This document shows, in pieces, positions 9,128 through 18,145 of a DNA stretch of 64,000 nucleotides. The translations under genes and the position numbers were made by a program. Within the stretch, counting starts at the first letter, position 1. Each line of letters starts with the position of its first letter. The DNA comes from an uncultured Lachnospiraceae bacterium. GTDB taxonomy: Bacteria > Bacillota > Clostridia > Lachnospirales > Lachnospiraceae. The DNA is taken from positions 36,969 through 100,968 of the forward strand of contig CATLAK010000009.1 of assembly GCA_949878435.1 (NCBI GenBank). Reading direction: 5' to 3'. The notes under the pieces were generated by a model, which was not told the DNA's origin, searched no databases, and worked only from the letters and a program-made list of their open reading frames with translations.

Positions 9128-10065
9128 TGGCTGGATTTTTCAGTAAATTAAAAGAGGGTTTGAGCAAGACAAGAAACAATATCGTCCACGGAATCGATTC
9201 TGTTTTCAGCGGGTTTTCTTCCATTGACGAGGAATTCTATGAGGAATTGGAAGAAATCCTGATCATGGGAGATATCGGTGTAAATGCCACAAGCGATATA
9301 TTGGAGCGGCTTCGCAGGCAGGTGAAGGAAAACCATATCAAGGAACCTGCCCAGTGTAAATCGTTTCTGATCGAAAGCATCAAGGAACAGATGAAGGTGG
9401 AGGAGACCGCCTACGAATTTGAAAGAAAACAGTCGGTGGTGCTGGTCATCGGCGTAAACGGAGTGGGAAAGACCACTTCTGTGGGAAAACTGGCAGGTAT
9501 CTTAAAGGGACAGGGAAGAAAAGTGCTGATTGCTGCTGCAGATACTTACCGGGCAGCCGCCTGCGAACAGCTCACCGAATGGGCGAACCGGGCGGGAGTG
9601 GATATCATTACCGGCGCCCAGGGCGCAGACCCTTCCAGTGTGGTGTACGATGCGGTGAATGCGGCAAAGGCAAGGCGTGCGGATGTATTGATCTGTGATA
9701 CGGCAGGAAGGCTCCACAACAAAAAAAACCTGATGGAAGAGTTAAAAAAGATGAACCGTATCATAGACAGAGAGTTCCCCGGCGTATACCGGGAGAATCT
9801 GATCGTCTTAGACGGAACCACCGGTCAGAATGCCCTAAATCAGGCGAGAGAGTTCGGTCAGACGGCAGATCTTACGGGAATTATTTTAACCAAGATGGAC
9901 GGAACCTCAAAGGGCGGTATTGCGGTTGCAATCCAGTCGGAGCTGAATATACCGGTGAAATATATCGGTGTGGGCGAAAAGCTGGATGATTTACAGAAAT
10001 TTGACTCGGAACAGTTTGTAAATGCATTGTTTGATGTAAATGAGCAGGCATTACAGGAGGATTGA
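9127..10065 (+). CDS. ftsY: Signal recognition particle receptor FtsY
   Basis: SRP-receptor GTPase that docks ribosome-SRP complexes at the membrane. The 312-residue protein has an N-terminal helical domain followed by the SRP-GTPase: G1 GVNGVGKTTSVGKLA near residue 105, ADTYRAAACEQL, DTAGRLHNKKNLMEEL, TKMDGTSKGG and the closing YIGVGEKLDDLQKF. There is no long acidic A-domain, as usual in Firmicutes. Its partner ffh is at 14705-16060, separated here by four unrelated genes. Confidence 0.96.
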   Translation: MAGFFSKLKEGLSKTRNNIVHGIDSVFSGFSSIDEEFYEELEEILIMGDIGVNATSDILERLRRQVKENHIKEPAQCKSFLIESIKEQMKVEETAYEFERKQSVVLVIGVNGVGKTTSVGKLAGILKGQGRKVLIAAADTYRAAACEQLTEWANRAGVDIITGAQGADPSSVVYDAVNAAKARRADVLICDTAGRLHNKKNLMEELKKMNRIIDREFPGVYRENLIVLDGTTGQNALNQAREFGQTADLTGIILTKMDGTSKGGIAVAIQSELNIPVKYIGVGEKLDDLQKFDSEQFVNALFDVNEQALQED

Positions 10066-10070
10066 TTACC

Positions 10071-11294
10071 ATGGAAGAAAAAATGCTGACATTAGAAAAA
10101 TTTGAAGAAGCGTCTGAAACCGTCAGGAAAGTGACCCAGGAGACCAAGCTGGTGTACAGCGATTTCTACAGTGCCCAGACGGGAAATAAGGTTTATTTAA
10201 AGCCTGAAAATATGCAGTTTACAGGCGCCTATAAGCTGCGTGGCGCTTACTATAAGCTGAGCACGCTCTCAAAGGAAGAGCGGGAAAAGGGTCTGATTAC
10301 CGCCTCCGCGGGCAATCATGCCCAGGGCGTTGCCTATGCGGCAAAGTGTTACGGCGCCAAGGCGGTCATCGTCATGCCTACCACCACGCCGCTGATCAAG
10401 GTCAACAGGACAAAAAGTTATGGGGCAGAGGTGGTATTGTTTGGAGACGTGTATGATGAGGCATGTGAACATGCCTATGCCCTTGCCAAAGAAAACGGAT
10501 ACACCTTCATCCATCCCTTTGACGACCCGGCAGTTGCAACCGGACAGGGAACCATTGCTATGGAAATCTTCAAGGAACTGCCCCTGGTAGATTATATCCT
10601 GGTGCCGGTGGGCGGGGGCGGTCTTGCCACAGGCGTATCCACCCTTGCAAAGCTCCTTAATCCCAAGATTAAGGTGATCGGTGTGGAGCCGGAAGGTGCA
10701 AGCTGCTTAAAGGCGTCCATCAAAGAAGGGAAGGTGGTCACCTTAGACCATGTAAGCACCATTGCTGACGGCACTGCAGTGAAGACGCCGGGGGAAAAGA
10801 TTTTCCCTTATCTATGCAAGAATCTGGACGATATCATCACTATACCGGACGAGGAACTGGTAGTGGCATTTCTGGATATGGTTGAAAATCATAAGATGGT
10901 GGTTGAAAACTCAGGGCTTCTTACGGTAGCAGCGCTCAAGCACTTAGACGTAAAGAAGAAAAAGGTGGTGTCCATCTTAAGCGGCGGCAATATGGACGTA
11001 ATCACCATGTCGTCCGTGGTACAGCAGGGGCTGATCATGCGGGACCGGATCTTCACCGTTTCTGTACTGCTCCCCGACAAGCCGGGGGAATTAAGCCATG
11101 TGGCGGACGTGATTGCCAAGCAGAGCGGCAATGTGATCAAGTTAGAGCACAACCAGTTTGTTTCCATCAACCGGAACGCCGCTGTGGAACTGCGCATCAC
11201 CCTTGAAGCATTCGGGACGGAGCACAAGCATCAGATCATAAAGGCGCTGGAACAGAACGGTTATCAGCCCAAGGTGGTCAGAACGAACATTTAA
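10071..11294 (+). CDS. ilvA: Threonine ammonia-lyase with ACT domain
   Basis: PLP enzyme turning threonine into 2-oxobutanoate and ammonia, for isoleucine synthesis or threonine fermentation. The 407-residue product has the PLP-lysine segment FTGAYKLRGAYYKL near residue 47, the ASAGNHAQGVAYAA substrate loop, the glycine-rich phosphate loop VPVGGGGLATG near residue 180 and a C-terminal ACT domain (SVLLPDKPGELSHVADVIA, near residue 327). One ACT domain and this length fit the catabolic-like IlvA/TdcB group. AGGAGG at 10055-10060 fixes the ATG at 10071, 5 bases after ftsY. Confidence 0.93.
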   Translation: MEEKMLTLEKFEEASETVRKVTQETKLVYSDFYSAQTGNKVYLKPENMQFTGAYKLRGAYYKLSTLSKEEREKGLITASAGNHAQGVAYAAKCYGAKAVIVMPTTTPLIKVNRTKSYGAEVVLFGDVYDEACEHAYALAKENGYTFIHPFDDPAVATGQGTIAMEIFKELPLVDYILVPVGGGGLATGVSTLAKLLNPKIKVIGVEPEGASCLKASIKEGKVVTLDHVSTIADGTAVKTPGEKIFPYLCKNLDDIITIPDEELVVAFLDMVENHKMVVENSGLLTVAALKHLDVKKKKVVSILSGGNMDVITMSSVVQQGLIMRDRIFTVSVLLPDKPGELSHVADVIAKQSGNVIKLEHNQFVSINRNAAVELRITLEAFGTEHKHQIIKALEQNGYQPKVVRTNI

Positions 11295-11315
11295 ACACGA
11301 GTTGTATTTTTCCTA

Positions 11316-11347
11316 AAAAACCGTATACTCTATAGTATACGGTTTTT
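11316..11347 (+). terminator. Terminator after ilvA
   Basis: Ten-base-pair stem ACCGTATACT / AGTATACGGT (11320-11329 and 11334-11343) with a CTAT loop, A-rich before and T-rich after. It ends the rnc-smc-ftsY-ilvA transcript. Confidence 0.88.
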
Positions 11348-11371
11348 CCAGCAATAGAAAGGAGACGGCAC

Positions 11372-12229
11372 ATGCAGATGATGAAAATAGTGAAAAAGTA
11401 TGTTGTGATTACCGTTGCAGCCGTTTTGTTCGGGGCGGGTATCAGCCTGTTTATCGATCCCAATAATCTTGCGCCGGGAGGCGTGTCCGGTCTTTCTATT
11501 ATTTTAAGCCGCCTTGTGCCAATTGAGACAGGAACGTTGTTCATGCTCTTGAATATCCCCATTATTGCGCTGGGGATATGGAAGTTTGGATGGAAATTCA
11601 TTCTTTCAACCTTATATGCGATTTTTGTGTCCTCTGCTGCAACCAATGTTTTTCAGAAGATGGAGCCTTTGACTAAAGAGCCGCTTTTGGGCGCGCTGTT
11701 CGGCGGCGTGCTTGTGGCGGTCGGGCTGGGGTATGTATTAAGGTCCGGGGCGACCACGGGAGGAACGGATATTATTGTAAAGTGCTTAAAGCTTAAAAAG
11801 CCCCACCTGAAAACGGGAACCATCTTTCTTGTAATAGATTCCATCATCATCGGAATCGGCGGCATTGTGTTTGGAAATATTGATACGGTTCTTTACAGCG
11901 CGGTGTCGGCATTTGCCACTTCCCAGATGCTGGATCTGGTTCTGTATGGGAAGGACGGGGCAAAGATGATTTACATTATCAGCAATGCGTCTGCCGCCAT
12001 TACAGAACGGATTTTAAAAGAATTGAATGTGGGAGTGACTTATCTTTCCGGCACGGGAGCCTATAAAAAAGAGGAAAAGCAGGTGATCTTTTGCGTAGTC
12101 AAAAAACAGAATGCCTATAAGGTGGAGGAAATTGTAAAGCAGGAGGATGCCAGCGCCTTTATGATCATTTCAAGCGCCACAGAGATATATGGGGAAGGTT
12201 ACAAAAGCTATTTTGGTGAAAAATTATAA
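11372..12229 (+). CDS. YitT family membrane protein
   Basis: A 285-residue integral membrane protein of the YitT family (DUF161 repeats followed by a cytoplasmic DUF2179 domain). About five hydrophobic segments are visible in the first 170 residues, including ISLFIDPNNLAPGGVSGLS, a characteristic family loop, and RSGATTGGTDIIVK near residue 125. The last 90 residues form the soluble DUF2179 domain. The substrate of the family is not established. AAAGGAGA precedes the start, and the gene lies between a terminator and the GH25 promoter, so it may be transcribed alone. Confidence 0.85.
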   Translation: MQMMKIVKKYVVITVAAVLFGAGISLFIDPNNLAPGGVSGLSIILSRLVPIETGTLFMLLNIPIIALGIWKFGWKFILSTLYAIFVSSAATNVFQKMEPLTKEPLLGALFGGVLVAVGLGYVLRSGATTGGTDIIVKCLKLKKPHLKTGTIFLVIDSIIIGIGGIVFGNIDTVLYSAVSAFATSQMLDLVLYGKDGAKMIYIISNASAAITERILKELNVGVTYLSGTGAYKKEEKQVIFCVVKKQNAYKVEEIVKQEDASAFMIISSATEIYGEGYKSYFGEKL

Positions 12230-12267
12230 CAAAATAAAAGCCGCGCAAAAATGGCAGGGATAAACAA

Positions 12268-12296
12268 TTGAAAAACAGCAGGTTTCATAATATACT
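12268..12296 (+). promoter_or_regulatory. Sigma-A promoter of the GH25 gene
   Basis: TTGAAA at 12268-12273, a 17-base spacer and TATACT at 12291-12296, 42 bases before the coding start. Confidence 0.65.
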
Positions 12297-12338
12297 TATC
12301 TGGTAAATGGTTTACGAAGGAAAGGTTCAGAAGAGAAG

Positions 12339-13439
12339 ATGAATAAGACGGCAAAAAGAAACAGAAGAAAACAGCAGATGAATCTGATCACCAATATTAT
12401 TTTCAGCCTGATCACCCTGACGGCGCTTACAGGGTGTATCGTTTTGGTCCTGCAGAACTACAGCCTTAGAAATGAAGGTCAGGAAGTCATGGGAAGGCTT
12501 AGGGAGATGGAAGAGAAGCAGGAAGAATATATTTATACCCAGTCAGATTTAGATTCCTATACGAGAGAAGCAGTTCAGACGGCGGAGGAAGAAGAGCGGC
12601 AGAATACCCTGGATGAATTTAAGCGGATGATGAGCGCCGGGGACAGCACCGTTTCTGTGCTGCGGACCCTTTATCCCGAGGATGTGGTGGTCTATGCGGA
12701 CGGCGGCTACTCCTTTTTTCCTATACAGGAAAATTTAAAGAAGCATAATTATGTATATGACAATTTTGTCACACAGGATAACAAAGAAATCGTTTATATG
12801 GGCGAGGCAGATAACGTCCTGTCAAACAAGGGAATCGACGTTTCAAAGCATCAGGGAGAGATCGACTGGGAAAAGGTTTCTGAAAACGGGGTCACGTATG
12901 CGTTTATCCGGGCAGGCTTTCGGGGAAATTCAGAAGGGAAACTGGTGGAGGATGAATTTTTTGCAGACAACATGGAAGGTGCTGCCGACAACGGCATTCA
13001 TACCGGCGTTTATTTTTATACCCAGGCGATAACGCCGCAGGAGGCGGAGGAAGAAGCGGAATTCGTGCTGGATTTAATAGCGCCTTATGATGTTACATAT
13101 CCGATCGTGCTGGATTTAGAGGAAACCGGCAGCGATTCGGCGAGAACGGCAGATATGACCAAGGAAGAATATACCAAAGCCGCCATCACCTTTTGCGAGA
13201 CCATCAAGGAAGCAGGGTATACGCCTATGATATACGGAAACTTGAAGACCTTTATGATCATGCTGGATATGGAGCAGATCGAAGAATATGATAAGTGGTT
13301 TGCCTATTATGATTCCACCGTCTACTTCCCTTATGACTTTGCAATCTGGCAGTATTCCTCCAAAGGAAGAGTGCCGGGGATTAAGGGCGATGTGGATTTA
13401 AATGTGGGAATGAAGGACTATGCAGGGGAAAATAACTAA
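12339..13439 (+). CDS. Membrane-anchored GH25 lysozyme-like protein
   Basis: Probable cell-wall hydrolase of glycoside hydrolase family 25. The 366-residue protein has a basic N-terminus, one membrane helix at about residues 15-40 with no clear signal-peptidase site (so probably an anchor), a coiled-coil stalk (residues 45-95) and a C-terminal GH25 domain: GIDVSKHQGEIDWEKV near residue 165, YAFIRAGFRG, GVYFYTQA, the acidic active-site strand PIVLDLEE near residue 253 and IWQYSSKGRVPGIKGDVDLN at the end. An AraC-type regulator follows 9 bases later. Confidence 0.88.
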   Translation: MNKTAKRNRRKQQMNLITNIIFSLITLTALTGCIVLVLQNYSLRNEGQEVMGRLREMEEKQEEYIYTQSDLDSYTREAVQTAEEEERQNTLDEFKRMMSAGDSTVSVLRTLYPEDVVVYADGGYSFFPIQENLKKHNYVYDNFVTQDNKEIVYMGEADNVLSNKGIDVSKHQGEIDWEKVSENGVTYAFIRAGFRGNSEGKLVEDEFFADNMEGAADNGIHTGVYFYTQAITPQEAEEEAEFVLDLIAPYDVTYPIVLDLEETGSDSARTADMTKEEYTKAAITFCETIKEAGYTPMIYGNLKTFMIMLDMEQIEEYDKWFAYYDSTVYFPYDFAIWQYSSKGRVPGIKGDVDLNVGMKDYAGENN

Positions 13440-13448
13440 GGAGTGCAT

Positions 13449-14294
13449 ATGGACGAAATCCGGGAATCGGTCAAAAGCGGATATCTGCTGGAAAAATTTA
13501 AGATGTTTCACCTAAAGGACAGCGTGCCGGGAGAGTATGTCTATCACTATCATGATTTTCACAAGCTGATCTGGTTTATTTCGGGCAATGTGGAATACCG
13601 CATTGAGGGCAAGACTTACCAATTAGAGCCGCACGATATCCTTTTGGTCAATCAGGGGAAGATCCACAAGCCTTTTGTGGATGACAGCGTTACTTACGAA
13701 AGGTATGTATTTTATATTTCCAGCGATTTTCTGGAGGATCATTCCTGCCCGGAGGGAAGGCTCGATCTTTGCTTCCAGATGGCAGATATAGAGCAGGACA
13801 GCGTCATCCGTTTATCTCCTTCCATGAGCAGAAACCTGTTTGAAACCGTGAAGCTGATTGAAAGCGTGGACAAGGACGGCGGATATGCGCAGGAGATGTA
13901 CAGCCGTATCTTATTTCTCAAACTGTTGATTGAATTGAACAGATGCTGCATCCAAAGCCCGGAAGTATTTCACAAGATGGCAAGATATGACAAGAAAATC
14001 GTGGAATTGATTCACTATATCAATGAAAACCTGGGGAAAGATTTGACCATCGAAGCCCTTTCTTCCAGATTTTATTTAAGTAAATACCATATGATGCGTA
14101 AATTTAAGGAGGAAACGGGATATTCCATGCATCAATATATTCTTGAAAAACGTATTCTTTCAGCCCGCAATCTGATCCTTACGGGAATGAGCGCAACCGC
14201 CGCCAGCTTAGAATGTGGATTCAAGGATTATTCTACTTTTAGCCGGGCATACAAAAAATTGTTAGGACAGATGCCTTCGGCGGATGTTAAATGA
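13449..14294 (+). CDS. AraC family transcriptional regulator
   Basis: A 281-residue regulator with an N-terminal cupin-like sensing domain (HYHDFHKLIWFISGNVEYRI near residue 31; EPHDILLVNQGKIHKP) and a C-terminal double helix-turn-helix (LTIEALSSRFYLSKYHMMRK, then ILEKRILSARNLIL and a second HTH near residue 260). AAGGAG at 13438-13443 places the start at ATG 13449 rather than GTG 13443. It is co-transcribed with the GH25 gene. The inducer is unknown; the cupin fold suggests a sugar-like ligand. Confidence 0.9.
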   Translation: MDEIRESVKSGYLLEKFKMFHLKDSVPGEYVYHYHDFHKLIWFISGNVEYRIEGKTYQLEPHDILLVNQGKIHKPFVDDSVTYERYVFYISSDFLEDHSCPEGRLDLCFQMADIEQDSVIRLSPSMSRNLFETVKLIESVDKDGGYAQEMYSRILFLKLLIELNRCCIQSPEVFHKMARYDKKIVELIHYINENLGKDLTIEALSSRFYLSKYHMMRKFKEETGYSMHQYILEKRILSARNLILTGMSATAASLECGFKDYSTFSRAYKKLLGQMPSADVK

Positions 14295-14295
14295 A

Positions 14296-14321
14296 GATGT
14301 CAAGTGAAAATGCTTGACATC
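14296..14321. repeat. Inverted repeat overlapping the ylxM promoter
   Basis: A perfect 9-base inverted repeat, GATGTCAAG (14296-14304) and CTTGACATC (14313-14321), with an 8-base loop. Its right arm contains the -35 hexamer TTGACA of the ylxM promoter and it is followed by TTTCTT. It may be a weak terminator for the AraC gene, an operator, or both. Confidence 0.6.
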
Positions 14322-14342
14322 TTTCTTCGCTTGTAGTATTCT
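14314..14342 (+). promoter_or_regulatory. Sigma-A promoter of ylxM-ffh
   Basis: TTGACA at 14314-14319, a 17-base spacer and TATTCT at 14337-14342, 17 bases before the ylxM start. The -35 box lies in the right arm of an inverted repeat. Confidence 0.78.
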
Positions 14343-14359
14343 ACTTTAGGTGATTGCAT

Positions 14360-14701
14360 ATGGAAAAGATTGTGGAGCAGGGGCTCTTATATGATTTTTA
14401 TGGAGAATTGCTCACGGAACATCAGAAAAAGATATATGAAGATGTGGTTTACAATGATCTCTCGTTAGCTGAGATTGCCAAGGAAAGCGGAATCTCCCGT
14501 CAGGGTGTGCATGATCTGGTGAGGCGCTGCAATCGCATATTGCAGGACTATGAGGACAAACTGCATCTGGTGCAGCGTTTTATGAAGATAAAAGAAAACA
14601 TAGGTCAGCTTGAAACATTGACTTCTGATGAAGCGCTGACCAGAGAAGAATTGGTGCAAAGAATCGGGGCATTGTCCCGTCAGATATTAGAGGAGCTTTG
14701 A
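14360..14701 (+). CDS. ylxM: YlxM family SRP-associated HTH protein
   Basis: A 113-residue, all-helical protein of the UPF0122/YlxM family with a sigma-factor-like helix-turn-helix ([20 protein letters not shown], near residue 35). Family members are encoded before ffh in Firmicutes and are thought to assist the signal recognition particle. AGGTGA at 14348-14353 supports the ATG at 14360, not an in-frame TTG at 14354. ffh starts 3 bases after the stop. Confidence 0.92.
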   Translation: MEKIVEQGLLYDFYGELLTEHQKKIYEDVVYNDLSLAEIAKESGISRQGVHDLVRRCNRILQDYEDKLHLVQRFMKIKENIGQLETLTSDEALTREELVQRIGALSRQILEEL

Positions 14702-14704
14702 TTT

Positions 14705-16060
14705 ATGGCATTTGAAAGTTTAACGGATAAACTTCAAAATGTATTTAAAAATCTTCGCAGTAAAGGAAGGCTTACGGAGGAAGATGTAAAGACTGCCCTT
14801 AGGGAAGTAAAATTGGCGCTTTTGGAGGCGGATGTCAACTTTAAGGTGGTAAAGCAGTTCATAAAAGCGGTGGAGGCAAGAGCCATCGGTTCCGATGTAA
14901 TGAACGGATTGAATCCGGGGCAGATGGTCATCAAGATTGTAAATGAGGAAATGATTGCCCTGATGGGGTCGGAGACCACGGAGATTCAGATGCAGCCTGG
15001 CAAATCCATCACCACCATCATGATGTGCGGTCTGCAGGGTGCCGGCAAGACCACCACCACGGCGAAGATTGCGGGAAAGCTGAAGTTAAAAGGGAAAAAG
15101 CCCCTTCTTGCTGCCTGTGATGTATACAGACCGGCGGCAATCAAACAGCTCCAGGTAAACGGAGAAAAGCAGCAGGTGGATGTGTTCTCCATGGGGAACA
15201 GCCAAAGTCCCGTGGACATTGCAAAGGCAGCCATCGAACATGCCAGAAAAAACGGGCACAATGTAGTGATCTTAGATACTGCCGGACGACTTCACATCGA
15301 TGAGGATATGATGGCGGAACTGATGCAGATCAAGGAACAGGTTGAGGTACATCAGACGCTCTTGGTAGTGGATGCCATGACCGGACAGGATGCGGTTACG
15401 GTAGCCAAGGAATTTGATGATAAGATAGAAATCGACGGCGTAGTCCTATCTAAGATGGACGGCGATACCAGAGGCGGTGCGGCGCTTTCCGTCAAGGCAG
15501 TTACCGGCAAGCCGATTTTGTATGTGGGCATGGGGGAAAAGCTTTCTGATTTGGAACAGTTTTATCCTGACCGTATGGCGAGCCGTATTCTGGGCATGGG
15601 AGACGTACTCTCCCTGATCGAGAAGGCGCAGGAAAACATCTCTATAGACGAAGAGAAAGAAAAAGAGATGGCTGCCCGGATGAAAAAGGGCAAGTTTGAT
15701 TTTAACGATTACTTAGAGAGTATGAAACAGATGCGCAAGATGGGCGGTCTTACCAGTATCTTAAGCATGATGCCGGGGATGGGAAGGCAGCTTGGCGATA
15801 TAGAGTCCATGGTGGATGAAAAGCAGCTGGCAAGGACGGAGGCGATCATCTTAAGCATGACGCCGGAGGAACGGAAGAATCCCAAGCTCCTTAACTTAAG
15901 CAGAAAGAGCAGGATTGCAAGGGGTGCAGGGGTGGACATGGCGGTGGTGAACCGCTTTGTAAAGCAGTTTGAACAGTCCCAGAAAATGATGAAGCAGATG
16001 CCCGGTCTGATGGGCGGAAAGGGAAGAGGCGGTTTCGGCAGGATGCGGTTCCCCTTCTGA
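14705..16060 (+). CDS. ffh: Signal recognition particle protein Ffh
   Basis: SRP54 GTPase that binds signal peptides on ribosomes and delivers them to FtsY. The 451-residue protein has the N domain, the G domain (GLQGAGKTTTTAKIAGKLK near residue 108, DVYRPAAIKQL, DTAGRLHIDEDM, SKMDGDTRGG) and a methionine-rich M domain from about residue 325, ending in a glycine/methionine-rich tail. The 4.5S RNA partner is not in this window. Confidence 0.97.
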   Translation: MAFESLTDKLQNVFKNLRSKGRLTEEDVKTALREVKLALLEADVNFKVVKQFIKAVEARAIGSDVMNGLNPGQMVIKIVNEEMIALMGSETTEIQMQPGKSITTIMMCGLQGAGKTTTTAKIAGKLKLKGKKPLLAACDVYRPAAIKQLQVNGEKQQVDVFSMGNSQSPVDIAKAAIEHARKNGHNVVILDTAGRLHIDEDMMAELMQIKEQVEVHQTLLVVDAMTGQDAVTVAKEFDDKIEIDGVVLSKMDGDTRGGAALSVKAVTGKPILYVGMGEKLSDLEQFYPDRMASRILGMGDVLSLIEKAQENISIDEEKEKEMAARMKKGKFDFNDYLESMKQMRKMGGLTSILSMMPGMGRQLGDIESMVDEKQLARTEAIILSMTPEERKNPKLLNLSRKSRIARGAGVDMAVVNRFVKQFEQSQKMMKQMPGLMGGKGRGGFGRMRFPF

Positions 16061-16073
16061 TTTTGTTGAAATT

Positions 16074-16105
16074 AGAAACAGCCATAGATGACGTTGTTTC
16101 TTTTC
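16074..16105 (+). terminator. Weak hairpin between ffh and rpsP
   Basis: A 7-base stem AGAAACA (16074-16080) / TGTTTCT (16095-16101) with a 14-base loop, followed by TTTC. It may attenuate or process the transcript; the genes on both sides form one conserved operon, so complete termination is unlikely. Confidence 0.35.
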
Positions 16106-16142
16106 AAAATATATCATTAAATAAAAATGTGAGGTGAAAAAC

Positions 16143-16388
16143 ATGGCAGTAAAAATCAGATTAAGAAGAATGGGTCAGAAGAAAGCTCCTTTCTATAGAA
16201 TCGTTGTTGCAGATTCCAGATCACCCAGAGACGGAAGATGTATCGAGGAAATCGGAACTTACGATCCAAACACAGATCCCAGCACTTTTCATGTAAATGA
16301 AGAGCTGGCTAAAAAGTGGCTTGCAAACGGTGCGCAGCCTACAGAAGTTGTCAGCAGGATTTTCAAGCAGGCAGGCATTGAAAAATAA
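16143..16388 (+). CDS. rpsP: 30S ribosomal protein S16
   Basis: An 81-residue basic protein with the S16 N-terminus [20 protein letters not shown] and [11 protein letters not shown] following. It binds 16S rRNA early in 30S assembly. GAGGTG at 16131-16136 supports the ATG at 16143; an in-frame GTG at 16134 overlaps that ribosome site. The order ffh-rpsP-khpA-rimM-trmD-rplS matches Bacillus. Confidence 0.97.
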   Translation: MAVKIRLRRMGQKKAPFYRIVVADSRSPRDGRCIEEIGTYDPNTDPSTFHVNEELAKKWLANGAQPTEVVSRIFKQAGIEK

Positions 16389-16420
16389 TATGGAACCGGC
16401 AACTTGTTTGGAGGTGGACG

Positions 16421-16648
16421 ATGAAGGAATTAGTTGAAATAATTGCAAAAGCACTTGTTGATCATCCGGATGAGGTTGTTGTGACTCAGAAGGAAGAGGG
16501 TAAGCATATTACCATTGAACTTCATGTCGCTGCATCTGATATGGGAAAAGTAATCGGGAAGCAGGGAAGAATCGCAAAAGCGATCCGCTCTGTGGTAAAG
16601 GCAGCATCATCCAAAGAAAATCAAAGAGTAGACGTGGAAATCGTCTAG
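16421..16648 (+). CDS. khpA: KH-domain RNA-binding protein KhpA
   Basis: A 75-residue single KH domain. The GxxG RNA-contact loop is in MGKVIGKQGRIAKAIR near residue 41. The family (YlqC/KhpA) binds RNA, usually as a partner of KhpB, and affects cell division and elongation in streptococci. It lies between rpsP and rimM as in other Firmicutes, with GGAGGTG just before the start. Confidence 0.93.
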   Translation: MKELVEIIAKALVDHPDEVVVTQKEEGKHITIELHVAASDMGKVIGKQGRIAKAIRSVVKAASSKENQRVDVEIV

Positions 16649-16725
16649 GCTAAAACATAGGGCAGTTCGCGCGGCGGGCTGCCTGTTGTTAACGTAAGGA
16701 TGCTTTATGCGGCAGGGAGGTTTGA

Positions 16726-17259
16726 ATGGAAAATCTATTGCAGGTGGGGATTATTTCTTCCACTCATGGAATCAAGGGAGAAGTGAAGGTGTTCCCCACC
16801 ACAGACGATGTAAATCGTTTTAAAAAATTGAAAGAGGTACTGCTGGATACGGGAAAAGAGACGCTTAGTATGCGGATTGAGTCCGTGAAGTTCTTTAAGC
16901 AGTTTGTGATATTAAAATTCAAAGGTTTTGACAGTATAAACGACATTGAGAAGTATAAAGGAAAAAGTCTTTTGGTCACCAGGGAAAATGCAGTGAAATT
17001 AGAAGAGGACGAATATTTCATTGCGGATTTGGAAGGCGTGAATGTGGTTTCGGATGACGGGCAGTATCGGGGCGTCCTTACGGAGGTCATTGAAACCGGA
17101 GCCAATGATGTATATGCAATCCGCTTAGAGGATGGAAGATCTCTTTTGCTTCCGGCAATCAAGGAATGTATCCTTGAGGTCAATCTGGAAGAGAACAGGA
17201 TGCTGATCCATGTGCTGGACGGGCTTTTAGACGATGCATCTGGGAAGAGGGAAGAATAG
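16726..17259 (+). CDS. rimM: Ribosome maturation factor RimM
   Basis: A 177-residue 30S assembly factor that works with S19 in 16S rRNA maturation. The N-terminal RimM domain starts [20 protein letters not shown] and the C-terminal PRC-barrel begins near residue 92 ([13 protein letters not shown]) and ends with [25 protein letters not shown] hairpin (16661-16665, 16679-16683) lies in the spacer after khpA, and GGGAGG precedes the start. trmD begins 4 bases after its stop. Confidence 0.95.
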   Translation: MENLLQVGIISSTHGIKGEVKVFPTTDDVNRFKKLKEVLLDTGKETLSMRIESVKFFKQFVILKFKGFDSINDIEKYKGKSLLVTRENAVKLEEDEYFIADLEGVNVVSDDGQYRGVLTEVIETGANDVYAIRLEDGRSLLLPAIKECILEVNLEENRMLIHVLDGLLDDASGKREE

Positions 17260-17263
17260 AATC

Positions 17264-18028
17264 GTGAATTTTCATGTGCTTACTTTGTTCCCTGAAATGG
17301 TCCTAAGCGGGCTTCGTACCAGTATTATCGGAAGAGCTATGGATAAAGGGAGGATTTCCCTTGAAGCGGTCAATATCAGGGACTATACGACCAACAAACA
17401 TAAGAAGGTGGATGATTATCCCTATGGAGGCGGGGCAGGCATGCTGATGCAGGCACAGCCGGTTTTTGATGCTTATCAGGCAGTCCTTGAGCAAATACAT
17501 TCTAAGGGCAGACCGGGGGGAAGAGTCATTTACTTAACACCTCAGGGAAGGACTTTCCATCAGTCCATGGCAAAAGAACTTGCCAGGGAGGAAGACCTTA
17601 TTTTTCTCTGCGGTCATTATGAAGGAATCGACGAGCGTGTGTTAGAGGAAATCGTCACAGATTATGTATCCATAGGGGATTATGTGCTTACAGGCGGGGA
17701 ACTGCCTGCAATGGTGATGATCGATGCCATATCCCGGATGGTTCCCGGCGTGCTCAGCAATGAAGATTCCGGCGAAACGGAGAGCTTTAGTAATTATCTG
17801 CTGGAATACCCCCAGTATTCGCGCCCGGAGGTGTGGCAGGATAAGCGGGTGCCGGAGATTCTGCTTTCCGGCGATCACAAAAAGGTGGATGAGTGGCGGC
17901 TGGAGCAGTCTATTGAAAAGACGAAAGCGCTCCGCCCGGATTTGTATGAAAAGTGGGAGGAAGAAAATCAGGAATACTTCCTTAAGAAGGCAAAACGGGA
18001 AGCAAGAAAGCGCAAAAAAATGAAATAG
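17264..18028 (+). CDS. trmD: tRNA (guanine-N1)-methyltransferase
   Basis: Methylates G37 of tRNAs using S-adenosylmethionine, preventing frameshifting. The 254-residue protein starts MNFHVLTLFPEM from a GTG codon at 17264, just after the rimM stop; an in-frame ATG at 17234 would add a non-homologous stretch overlapping rimM. The trefoil-knot SAM site is seen in LCGHYEGIDERV near residue 112 and SIGDYVLTGGELPAMVMIDA near residue 134. Confidence 0.95.
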   Translation: MNFHVLTLFPEMVLSGLRTSIIGRAMDKGRISLEAVNIRDYTTNKHKKVDDYPYGGGAGMLMQAQPVFDAYQAVLEQIHSKGRPGGRVIYLTPQGRTFHQSMAKELAREEDLIFLCGHYEGIDERVLEEIVTDYVSIGDYVLTGGELPAMVMIDAISRMVPGVLSNEDSGETESFSNYLLEYPQYSRPEVWQDKRVPEILLSGDHKKVDEWRLEQSIEKTKALRPDLYEKWEEENQEYFLKKAKREARKRKKMK

Positions 18029-18031
18029 TTC

Positions 18032-18060
18032 TTGCATTTTGGACTATGGTGTGGTAAATT
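18032..18060 (+). promoter_or_regulatory. Probable promoter of rplS
   Basis: TTGCAT at 18032-18037, a 17-base spacer and TAAATT at 18055-18060. It would leave a leader of about 80 bases before rplS, in which no strong hairpin is obvious. Confidence 0.5.
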
Positions 18061-18145
18061 ATTAATGTTGCGAAATTGAGATGGTCCTCTGTTACATGTG
18101 TATTAAGAACATCTGATGAGTCACTAAACAAATGGAGGTTTTAAG

